DNA of 8,522 nucleotides. Origin: an uncultured Eubacteriales bacterium (lineage in GTDB: Bacteria > Bacillota > Clostridia > Oscillospirales > CAG-382). Both the position numbers and the translations under genes were made by a program. Below are positions 1 to 5,897 of the stretch, in pieces. Numbering within the stretch: the first letter of the stretch is position 1; each line of letters starts with the position of its first letter. The stretch spans positions 1-8,522 of the forward strand of contig URSI01000040.1 in the NCBI GenBank assembly GCA_900550505.1, written 5' to 3'. The notes below the pieces were generated by a model that saw only the letters and a list, made by a program, of their open reading frames with translations, did no database searches and was not told the origin of the DNA.

Positions 1-221
1 AAAAAGTAACGTTAAAACGTCCTTGGGGACTTTTGGGGGCTTGGGGCACGCCGCAAAAAGTAACATTAAAACCGTCCCTAATGCTTTTCGCGAAACGAAA
101 AGCACTCTTTCCAGGCTTTTCCGGAAAAGAAAAGCCCTCCCAAAGTGCCTCTTTGGTTACTTTTCGCAAAAAGTAACGCGGCTTCTCTGAGACGGGAAGC
201 CGCGTTTATCTTTCCAAAAAA
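1..221. repeat. Gene-free repeat and stem-loop cluster downstream of tcdA
   Basis: No credible gene lies in this stretch. The 10-mer AAAAAGTAAC occurs exactly three times (1-10, 55-64, 168-177). The first two copies extend into a longer imperfect repeat (1-22 and 55-77) ending in TTAAAAC(C)GTCC, and copies two and three are both preceded by CGC. An inverted copy (GTTACTTTT, 156-164) faces the third. Consecutive inverted repeats can fold at 82-90/96-104 (9 bp), 114-121/129-136 (8 bp), 140-145/151-156 (6 bp), 156-164/169-177 (9 bp) and 175-185/196-206 (11 bp). The last is the likely tcdA terminator. The layout resembles a dispersed extragenic element rather than random DNA. The element continues past the window edge, so its true ends are not visible. 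Confidence 0.6.
165..206 (-). terminator. Rho-independent terminator of tcdA
   Basis: Read on the minus strand, an 11-bp GC-rich stem (plus-strand arms 175-185 and 196-206, loop of 10 bases) begins 16 bases after the tcdA stop codon. It is followed by ACTTTTTGCG, a short U tract. The T run is part of the AAAAAGTAAC repeat, so the terminator and the repeat cluster share bases. A competing 9-bp hairpin (156-164/169-177) overlaps the base of this stem by three bases. Confidence 0.7.
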
Positions 222-992
222 TTATGCCATTGTCCCTTTGATTCCGACTAAATCCGTAACAATCTCTCCGGCGATAATCAACCCCACCACAGACGGTACA
301 AACGCCGTACTGCCGGGAACCTGCCGCCTTGCCGTGCATTTGCGCGCCGTTCCGGGCGGACAAACGCAGTTTGTTTTACAGCTGATGGACATGTCCTCTT
401 CCGGCTTGATGGGCTTTTCCTTGGAGTAAACCACTTTTAAGTGCTTGATTCCGCGTTTTTTCATTTCATGCCGCATGACCTTGGCAAGCGGACAGACAGA
501 TGTCTTATAGATATCCGCCACTTCAAATGCCGCCGGATTCAGTTTGTTTCCTGCCCCCATGGAGCAGATGATCGGCACACCGGCCTTTTGCGCGTTCATA
601 ACCAACTCAATCTTTCCGGTTACGGTATCGATCGCGTCCACAACATAATCATATTCGCTGAAATCGAACTGCCCGGCAGTTTCGGGCGTATAAAAAGTCT
701 TATAGGTACGCACTGCAACTTCCGGATTGATTTCAGCAATGCGTTCAGCGGCAACATCCACTTTATATTTTCCGATGGTCTTGCGCGTAGCATAGATCTG
801 ACGGTTGATGTTGGTAAGACAAACTTTATCGTCATCAATCAGATCAATCGCGCCGACTCCGCTCCGGACAAGCGCCTCGACGGTATAACCGCCCACGCCG
901 CCTATGCCGAATACGGCAACGCGCGAATGTGCAAGCTTTTCCATGGCGTCCTTGCCAAGCAAAAGCTGGGTTCTTGAAAATTGGTTCAGCAT
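222..992 (-). CDS. tcdA: tRNA threonylcarbamoyladenosine dehydratase (TcdA/CsdL, ThiF/E1-like)
   Basis: A 256-residue ThiF/MoeB/E1-superfamily protein. Family members of this type use ATP to dehydrate t6A at position 37 of ANN-decoding tRNAs to the cyclic form, ct6A. Visible motifs are the nucleotide-binding loop GIGGVGG (29-35), the acidic IDDD that ends the second strand (52-55), NINRQ (61-65), the lysine of KYK (near 75-77), VVDAIDTVTGK (117-127), SMGAGNK (144-150) and the C-terminal signature VPGSTAFVPSVVGLIIAGE (225-243). The length fits the family. It lacks the catalytic cysteine context and partner genes expected of ThiF or MoeB, which argues for TcdA. Cysteines at 205, 209, 211 and 219 form a cluster just before the C-terminal signature. 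The ATG at 992 has AAGGA about 8 bases upstream. The gene follows the tRNA-Thr gene and its terminator, so it probably has its own promoter, which I could not place. Confidence is high for the family and good for the function. Confidence 0.88.
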   Translation of the reverse strand: MLNQFSRTQLLLGKDAMEKLAHSRVAVFGIGGVGGYTVEALVRSGVGAIDLIDDDKVCLTNINRQIYATRKTIGKYKVDVAAERIAEINPEVAVRTYKTFYTPETAGQFDFSEYDYVVDAIDTVTGKIELVMNAQKAGVPIICSMGAGNKLNPAAFEVADIYKTSVCPLAKVMRHEMKKRGIKHLKVVYSKEKPIKPEEDMSISCKTNCVCPPGTARKCTARRQVPGSTAFVPSVVGLIIAGEIVTDLVGIKGTMA

Positions 993-1026
993 ATCGGATT
1001 CCTTGCTTTTTTACTATAAAGTAAGT

Positions 1027-1059
1027 AAAAATCCCGAACACTGACGTATTCGGGATTTT
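1027..1059 (-). terminator. Rho-independent terminator after tRNA-Thr
   Basis: A perfect 11-bp inverted repeat (AAAATCCCGAA at 1028-1038, TTCGGGATTTT at 1049-1059, 10-base loop) begins three bases after the encoded CCA of the tRNA. On the minus strand the right arm ends in TTTTTACTT, a usable U tract. The stem is near-symmetrical with A/T flanks, but no plus-strand gene approaches it, so its job is most likely to end the tRNA transcript. It may also end read-through from the operon upstream, which has no obvious terminator of its own. Confidence 0.8.
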
Positions 1060-1061
1060 CT

Positions 1062-1136
1062 TGGAGCTGGTAGCCGGACTTGAACCGGCGACCTGTTGAT
1101 TACGAATCAACTGCTCTACCACTGAGCCACACTAGC
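1062..1136 (-). tRNA. tRNA-Thr (anticodon CGT), CCA encoded
   Basis: A full 75-base cloverleaf reads on the minus strand from 1136 to 1062. It has a 7-bp acceptor stem, D arm GCTC/GAGC with a 7-base loop, anticodon stem GTTGA/TCAAC with loop TTCGTAA, a 5-base variable loop, a perfect T arm (GCCGG/CCGGC, loop TTCAAGT), discriminator T and encoded CCA. The anticodon CGT reads ACG codons for threonine. G1-C72 and C2-G71 agree with known threonine identity pairs. The acceptor stem has one A-C mismatch at positions 4-69 (plus-strand bases 1133 and 1069), and position 7-66 is a G-T wobble. U36-A37-A38 is the context expected for t6A. A consensus promoter lies upstream and a terminator lies immediately downstream. 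Confidence 0.95.
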
Positions 1137-1167
1137 ACAACAGCCTTCACCTCAACGCGCAACGATG

Positions 1168-1196
1168 ATTATAGCAGAAACGACAGCCGGTGTCAA
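1168..1196 (-). promoter_or_regulatory. Consensus sigma-A promoter for tRNA-Thr
   Basis: On the minus strand TTGACA (1196-1191) and TATAAT (1173-1168) are separated by exactly 17 bases. Both hexamers match the consensus perfectly, and a TGC directly before TATAAT gives an extended -10. Transcription should begin near 1160-1162, leaving a leader of about 25 bases before the tRNA. Two A tracts on the minus strand (plus-strand T runs 1211-1217 and 1220-1225) sit about 50-64 bases upstream of that start and could act as an UP element, as is common at stable-RNA promoters. Confidence 0.9.
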
Positions 1197-1239
1197 GTAC
1201 GGCAATCAACTTTTTTTACTTTTTTCCGGTAGCATAGAG

Positions 1240-2034
1240 CTAAGCCGTGCCGCGTATCTTTTCACACACTACACCGAAGCATTCTCTGATAAAATAATGC
1301 CAGAACAGAATCGAATCATAGTCCGCAGCCTCGCCGTATATACCGAACTCCCCGACGGCTTTGCTTAGTTTTTCCGTCACGAGCATTGCACGGCACACGT
1401 GAAAATTATTCGTTACCACGGCTATCGTTTTTACATCATCATATTTTTCCGAAAGCAATGACAGAGCATACCCGATATTTTGTGCCGTATCGGTAGATTT
1501 GTCTTCGATAATAACACGTGAACGGTCTATGCCTCTTCGTTCCAACCCACGGGCTATGCACTCTGCCTCAGATATCTCGCCGGATCCGTGCCCGCCCGTT
1601 GCAACACATATAGTACCGGGTTTTTCAAGGAGATAGTCAGCGGCACTTACTATCCGTTCCTCGAGAGCATATGACGGCTCAGTACCATTTACCTTGGCGC
1701 CGAGAACGATGAGCGCATCTACGTCCTCCGGCGCTTTAGAGCCGATTTTACTTACAACAAAGCCCCCCACAACCAAAAACACCAACTGTACCGCACCGAC
1801 AAGGCAGGCTGTTGCAATGCGAAATATACGGACAGCAACACCGTTTCTGCGTAATATCATTGCGGCAACGCCGTACACCGTAAGCATCAGACCGCCGATG
1901 AGCCAGATAAACAGAACATTTACGGAAAATCCTGCAACGATCCCGCACGTCAGGTAATATCCTATGGAAAGCACGCCGAGAACTACGGCATAGATATCAA
2001 ATGCTTTGGCGAAATCCTGACGGTTTTTCAACAT
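1240..2034 (-). CDS. Membrane-anchored DUF218 protein, YdcF/SanA/ElyC-like
   Basis: A 264-residue protein with an N-terminal membrane part followed by a DUF218 domain. Hydrophobic segments lie at about 12-35, 37-62 and 70-95. The DUF218 core then shows VLGAKV (110-115), TGGHGSGEISEAE (146-158), EDKSTDTAQN (177-186) and VVTNNFHVCRA (206-216), the usual order in YdcF/SanA/ElyC proteins. Members are tied to cell-envelope integrity, but the biochemical role is unsettled, so I give no symbol. I chose the ATG at 2034. It shares one base with the stop of the HAD gene (TGATG) and has GGGGG five bases upstream. The frame stays open to an ATG at 2133, but that start would overlap the HAD gene by 100 bases and adds a non-conserved, polar stretch. 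It is the last gene of the packed run. I see no convincing terminator between it and the tRNA promoter. Confidence 0.82.
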   Translation of the reverse strand: MLKNRQDFAKAFDIYAVVLGVLSIGYYLTCGIVAGFSVNVLFIWLIGGLMLTVYGVAAMILRRNGVAVRIFRIATACLVGAVQLVFLVVGGFVVSKIGSKAPEDVDALIVLGAKVNGTEPSYALEERIVSAADYLLEKPGTICVATGGHGSGEISEAECIARGLERRGIDRSRVIIEDKSTDTAQNIGYALSLLSEKYDDVKTIAVVTNNFHVCRAMLVTEKLSKAVGEFGIYGEAADYDSILFWHYFIRECFGVVCEKIRGTA

Positions 2035-2666
2035 CAAATCCCCCAATCGATCTCCAAAACGGTCCCGACGACCGGACATCCGCACCTTTCCAGCTGTTCC
2101 CGCCGTTGATGACCTGACGCAACAAGTATACAATCTGTACCCATCGCAACCGATGCTTCAAAATCATGGACGGTATCACCTATCAGCACGGCATCCGAGA
2201 GATCCTCTCGCCGTGCAAACGCAGACGCGATCGCAAGCTTGCTTTCGGCAAGATAGTCTTCAAGCCCAACCACGTCGCTGAAATATCCCTCCACGCCCAA
2301 CTGCCTTAATTGCATTCGCAGCATCGACGACTCCGTCATCGAAAGCACATACTGCCGCACGTCAGCTTCGCGCAACATATCCAAAGTTTCTCTGACACCA
2401 TGACAGAGCGGCGCGCTCACCACGTTGTGATTGTATTGCTCTACCCATTGCACCGCAAGCTCGTCGTATGATTCGCTCTGAAAATCAAACCCGAGCCGTT
2501 CATAGTACTCCCTTATCGGGAACCCGAAAACGTCAAAATACCGGTCCCTGCTTTCTATTACAGGCAATCCGCGATCCGAAAGCAGCTTATTTACGCTCCG
2601 GATGCCGACTTCGACATCGTCAAGCAGCGTGCCGTTGAAGTCCCAGACGACCGTACCGTACTTCAT
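2034..2666 (-). CDS. HAD-superfamily hydrolase, phosphoglycolate-phosphatase-like
   Basis: A 210-residue HAD phosphatase of the Gph/PGP-like type with an alpha-helical cap. Motif I is DFNGTL at 9-14: Asp9 is the expected nucleophile, but the residue two positions on, usually an acid/base Asp, is Asn11. Motif II is VLSMTE (Ser109), motif III is ESK (Lys143) and motif IV is LIGDTVHD (161-168), with Asp164 and Asp168 as metal ligands. The substrate cannot be told from the sequence; small phosphorylated metabolites are the family norm. The ATG at 2666 overlaps the rqcH stop by four bases (ATGA) and has AGGAG eight bases upstream, so it is probably translationally coupled to rqcH. The DFNGT variant occurs, to my recollection, in other clostridial HAD proteins, so it need not mean loss of activity. 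Confidence 0.85.
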   Translation of the reverse strand: MKYGTVVWDFNGTLLDDVEVGIRSVNKLLSDRGLPVIESRDRYFDVFGFPIREYYERLGFDFQSESYDELAVQWVEQYNHNVVSAPLCHGVRETLDMLREADVRQYVLSMTESSMLRMQLRQLGVEGYFSDVVGLEDYLAESKLAIASAFARREDLSDAVLIGDTVHDFEASVAMGTDCILVASGHQRREQLERCGCPVVGTVLEIDWGI

Positions 2667-4375
2667 TTTTTGTTCTCCTGACGTATAAATGCCGTTTTGA
2701 AGTGCTCATATGTCACATATCCGGGTTTTGCGCCCGGCGGCTTTCTGACATATTTGCGCAGTGTATAGTCAACGGCGACCGACGGCGAATCCGCCGCCGA
2801 AGAATGTCGTGCGGCGATAGCTGCGGCTTCTGTCAGGTCGTCGTCAGACGGCTCTCTGCCCTCTGCGAACAATATGACATGAGACCCCGGAACATCCTTG
2901 ACGTGGAACCAATAATCCGTCTTTGCCGCCGAAAACGTAAGTTCATCGTTCTGTATGTTATTTCTGCCGACCTTTACGGTAAACCCGCCTCCCGTCGTAT
3001 AAACGAACGGCTCGCTGCGCGTGCGGGTCCGGTTCACTCGCGTACGTTCGCGCGAACGTGAGTAGCCCGCAGCGGCAAATTCCTCACGCAGCTCCTCAAT
3101 TTCACGATCCGTTGAGGCGCGTTTCAGCAGATCATCGACGCTCTCAAGATACTCAAGCTCCGCGTGCGTGCGGGCAAGCTGCAACGTCACATTTTTCTCC
3201 GTGCTCACTGCCTTTTTGTAGCGCCTGAAATACCGCTGAGCGTTCAGAGCAGGCGTCAGCCGTTCGTCAAGTGCAACTCTGACGTTTTTCTCAAGCGTGT
3301 AGTCGTATAATTCTGCTTCCCGCATCCCCTGACGGAGGACGGATATATTGCTCAGTATAAGCTCGCCCTTTGACCTCAAGCTTTCTTTATCTGCACACGA
3401 CTCAAGATCTGCCGTCTGCATGGCCGCCTTGCGTCTTGTATGGGTCAAGGCTGAATTGACCGCACGGATAAGCTCGCGTTTTTTATCTGCGAGCGCAAGT
3501 GATGTCGTACGCTCCGCAATCACCGTCTTTTGCAGTTCCGAAAACGAGCCGACCTTTTCCGACCGTGTTCCGTACTGACGTATGGGGTAATATGCGAACT
3601 CTCTGCCCTGCCCGGTCTGCGCATAATACGGCTCGAACGTCTCATTCCTTACGCGGCTGAGGATATCAAAAAAGGCTTCGCGCAGCCGGGTTTTACACGC
3701 ACTAACGGGCGTGTCCGTACTTCCGGAAGCATTATACGCCATTTCGCGAGCCGTCAACGGCGCCAATCCCGAAAATGCACCTATAAGAAATTCATCTGCT
3801 GCTCTGTCACCCGCCGCATCTGCAAGCGCTTCAAATTGATCGTACGTCACGTCAAGCGCGCAGAGCTTGTCCTGTACCGGCGGACGCTCATACGGCGCTC
3901 CCGTGACCGTAAGACGCTTCCCGTTCGTTATGTCGCCGCTTCTGAGAGCGCCCAGTATGCGTCCGTCTCCCGAGAGCAGGAAGACATTCGAATATTTGCC
4001 CATCAGCTCAGCGCAAAGCGTACGCTGCTCACCGTATCCGAGCTCGTTATTTCTCTCAAAATCCAGCATTATGACTCTCTCAAAATCCGGGCAGCGCGCT
4101 CCCGTGAGGCGAGCGGATGTCAGGTGCTTGCGCAGCAACATACAAAACCCCGACGGCGTCGGCGGATTCTCGCCTCCGTCATGTCCGAGCATAACCATCG
4201 GCGAAGACGGTGAAGCGCAAACAATAAGGTCGCTCTCGCTCCTGTCGCGTCCCGGCAGATACATCGAAAGCACAATACGGTCGGCAGCCGGCATTGTGAC
4301 CTTTGTCACCTTACCGACCGCCGTCCTGCTCAATTCCCACGCAACTGCCGTACAAAACCCACTGTCAAACGCCAT
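2663..4375 (-). CDS. rqcH: RqcH, NFACT-family ribosome quality control protein (Rqc2 homologue)
   Basis: A 570-residue protein of the NFACT/FbpA (fibronectin-binding protein A-like) family, at the normal length for bacteria. In the studied homologue, RqcH binds 50S subunits carrying stalled peptidyl-tRNA and recruits tRNA-Ala to add alanine tails that mark the chain for degradation. The NFACT-N part shows FCMLLRKHL (77-85), FERVIM (98-103) and ELMGKYSN (123-130). A helical, charged middle (about 285-435) fits the coiled coil. The NFACT-R part has VGRNNIQNDELTF (469-481) and DYWFHVKDVPGSHVIL (487-502). At the place where the B. subtilis protein has an essential Asp-Arg pair, this one appears to read Glu99-Arg100; that alignment is by eye. 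GGAGGA lies just upstream of the ATG, inside the trmK end, and the two genes overlap by 11 bases. The older name 'fibronectin-binding protein' should not be read as an adhesin function. Confidence 0.92.
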   Translation of the reverse strand: MAFDSGFCTAVAWELSRTAVGKVTKVTMPAADRIVLSMYLPGRDRSESDLIVCASPSSPMVMLGHDGGENPPTPSGFCMLLRKHLTSARLTGARCPDFERVIMLDFERNNELGYGEQRTLCAELMGKYSNVFLLSGDGRILGALRSGDITNGKRLTVTGAPYERPPVQDKLCALDVTYDQFEALADAAGDRAADEFLIGAFSGLAPLTAREMAYNASGSTDTPVSACKTRLREAFFDILSRVRNETFEPYYAQTGQGREFAYYPIRQYGTRSEKVGSFSELQKTVIAERTTSLALADKKRELIRAVNSALTHTRRKAAMQTADLESCADKESLRSKGELILSNISVLRQGMREAELYDYTLEKNVRVALDERLTPALNAQRYFRRYKKAVSTEKNVTLQLARTHAELEYLESVDDLLKRASTDREIEELREEFAAAGYSRSRERTRVNRTRTRSEPFVYTTGGGFTVKVGRNNIQNDELTFSAAKTDYWFHVKDVPGSHVILFAEGREPSDDDLTEAAAIAARHSSAADSPSVAVDYTLRKYVRKPPGAKPGYVTYEHFKTAFIRQENKK

Positions 4376-5012
4376 ATCGTTCCTCCAATACGCGTATCAC
4401 GCGCGAGACAACGCCCGAATCGTCGCGCCGCCGCTTGCGAAGCGAGCGCAGCAGCTTCAGCTCATATTCCCTGCGCCCGCACGACATATCGTCGGACAGC
4501 CCGAGATATTCGTCCGTCGCATCATGAAGCGTTCTTTCCCCCGTCTTTACGCAGGAAAGCACGAGGTACGGTCTGTTTGATTCCACAACATACCGTTCAA
4601 GCTCTATGGTGAAGCCGTTATCCCACAAATAAGCGCGAACCAACGGTGCATCGCGCATCGGCTGTATGATGAGCCGTGTGCCCGGTTGCACCGAGGCGCG
4701 AGAAAGTATATCCACTATCAAATGACCGCCCATACCGCATATGGCAGCCACGTTATAATCATAATCAACGCCGTCAAAGCCGTCCGCCAGAAAAAATGCC
4801 ATATCCACGCCGGCACGCATCGCCGTCCTGCGCGCACTGCACAGCGGCTTTTCGTTTATATCCGCCGCCGCAGCACCGGCAACGATACCGTCGCAAATCA
4901 ATCTGACCGGCAAAAGCCCGTGATCGGTACCTATATCGAGAAACCGGCTCCCCCGCGGCACGAGCGAATAGACGCATCCCAGCCTTTCGCCGAGCGAATT
5001 TACAGTCGCCAC
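4365..5012 (-). CDS. trmK: tRNA (adenine(22)-N1)-methyltransferase TrmK
   Basis: A 215-residue class I SAM-dependent methyltransferase of the TrmK (YqfN) family, which makes m1A22 in the D-loop region of tRNAs. Motif I is FLDIGTDHGLLP (24-35), where the DIG-DH-LP pattern is diagnostic. The loop AADI (49-52) follows, then ICGMGGHLI (91-99) and LIIQP (114-118). The C-terminal part (about 165-215) is charged and helical, as in the family. The start is GTG at 5012, three bases after the stop of the preceding gene. No good Shine-Dalgarno sequence is visible, so initiation probably depends on coupling to the gene before it. The GTG fits because homologues start about ten residues before the conserved LxxRL...VP region. 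trmK and rqcH are adjacent and overlap by 11 bases. Confidence 0.9.
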   Translation of the reverse strand: MATVNSLGERLGCVYSLVPRGSRFLDIGTDHGLLPVRLICDGIVAGAAAADINEKPLCSARRTAMRAGVDMAFFLADGFDGVDYDYNVAAICGMGGHLIVDILSRASVQPGTRLIIQPMRDAPLVRAYLWDNGFTIELERYVVESNRPYLVLSCVKTGERTLHDATDEYLGLSDDMSCGRREYELKLLRSLRKRRRDDSGVVSRVIRVLEERYGV

Positions 5013-5015
5013 CGT

Positions 5016-5858
5016 TTAATTACCGCGCAGATAAGCGATCGCCGCCATCGCTGCATTCGCGCCGTCCGAAACGGCCTTTGCTATCTGCTTAAGCCCGCGT
5101 GTGCAGTCGCCGGCAGCGAACAGCCCCGGCAAATTCGTAGCACATCCGTCTGTGACGATTGTATCACCCTCGGTGATCACCCCGAGCGTCCTTGCAAAAT
5201 CCGCAGCCCCCGCAGTACCGATAGCCAAAAACAGTCCGTCAAGCGGATAACGCTTACCCCCCGCGACCACCGCTTCGAGTTTTTCCGTTCCTTCCGCGGC
5301 GGTAATGCGGTCTTTGACCGTCTCGGCGTCGCAAGCCACGTCAGAGCCTTCGGTAAATACCGTGATATCATCCGTGAATGCTCTGAGTTCCGTCAGCTCA
5401 TGCAGCATATATTCACCGCCGCCGACAAGCCCGACGCGCCTGCCGCGGTAAAACCTGCCGTCGCAAGTGACACAATAGCTGACGCCGGCGCCCTCAAATC
5501 TGTCGAGCCCCTTCACCCGCAAAGTCTCGCGTTTGGCTCCGCAGCAAATGATGACCGCACGCGCTTCTATCACTCCGTCGCGGCACACCGTATTATAGCC
5601 GTTTGACGCAAATTCAAGCGCCACGACCTCGTCGTCGACAAAAGATGCGCCAAGAGCCTTTGCCTGTGCAACACCGGCTGCTGCAAGCTCGGACGCTTTT
5701 ACCGGCGTTGAAAACCCATAGTAATTTTCTATAACATCAGCCTTTTCAAGCGCTCCGCCGTCCTTTGATACGACTACGGTTTGCTTGCCCGCCCGTGCAA
5801 GATAAATAGCGGCGCTGACGCCGGCAGGACCTCTGCCGATAATGCACACATCGTACAT
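5016..5858 (-). CDS. Thioredoxin-reductase-like FAD oxidoreductase with CxxC site
   Basis: A 280-residue flavoprotein of the low-molecular-weight thioredoxin reductase fold. The FAD site GRGPAG (8-13) and the second FAD site GLFAAGDCTRG (245-255) are intact. The redox site reads YCVTCDG (128-134), with Cys129 and Cys132 as the likely disulfide pair. The second Rossmann motif is VGGGEYMLHE (145-154), which departs from the usual GxGxxA form. The HRRxxxR element that binds the NADPH 2'-phosphate in TrxB is absent from the next strand (VFTEGSD, 167-173). The protein is also about 25-40 residues shorter than typical TrxB. It may therefore use ferredoxin, NADH or another donor, as in flavin-type ferredoxin-thioredoxin reductases; this is inference. 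The ATG has AGGAGAG at good spacing. It follows apgM after a 39-base gap and precedes trmK by three bases. Confidence 0.82.
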   Translation of the reverse strand: MYDVCIIGRGPAGVSAAIYLARAGKQTVVVSKDGGALEKADVIENYYGFSTPVKASELAAAGVAQAKALGASFVDDEVVALEFASNGYNTVCRDGVIEARAVIICCGAKRETLRVKGLDRFEGAGVSYCVTCDGRFYRGRRVGLVGGGEYMLHELTELRAFTDDITVFTEGSDVACDAETVKDRITAAEGTEKLEAVVAGGKRYPLDGLFLAIGTAGAADFARTLGVITEGDTIVTDGCATNLPGLFAAGDCTRGLKQIAKAVSDGANAAMAAIAYLRGN

Positions 5859-5897
5859 ATTGACTCTCCTGTAGAAATGACGACCGTTCGTCGGGGC

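Noticed and set aside
1..177. Possible CRISPR array because of the repeated 10-mer
   Set aside because: Only three short copies at unequal distances (54 and 113 bases), with no uniform spacers and no cas genes.
857..885. Stretch in tcdA resembling widespread GAGCGGAGTCG-type extragenic repeats
   Set aside because: It encodes conserved TcdA residues (LVRSGVG region) in frame and there is no second copy in the window, so the likeness is probably chance.
1016..1021. Possible -10 box (TATAGT) for a tcdA promoter on the minus strand
   Set aside because: No acceptable -35 hexamer lies 16-18 bases upstream, and the area overlaps the terminator U tract; too weak to annotate.
844..1122. Open frame on the minus strand running through the tRNA and into tcdA
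   Set aside because: It reads across the tRNA-Thr gene and its terminator and then uses tcdA in the wrong frame; its peptide is a translation of tRNA sequence.
1230..1242. Possible terminator after the DUF218 gene
   Set aside because: The stem is 4 bp and is followed on the minus strand by A-rich sequence, so it does not fit an intrinsic terminator.
2035..2133. N-terminal extension of the DUF218 protein to an ATG at 2133
   Set aside because: It would overlap the HAD gene by 100 bases, adds a polar stretch before the first membrane segment, and the ATG at 2034 has a good ribosome binding site and a TGATG junction.
4686..5606. Plus-strand open frame of 306 codons opposite trmK and the flavoprotein
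   Set aside because: It spans two real minus-strand genes and their junction and has a low-complexity, arginine- and histidine-rich product typical of a shadow frame.
5879..5892. Small hairpin in the 39-base gap between apgM and the flavoprotein gene
   Set aside because: Only a 5-bp stem (GACGA/TCGTC) with no T tract after it; not enough for a terminator or attenuator.
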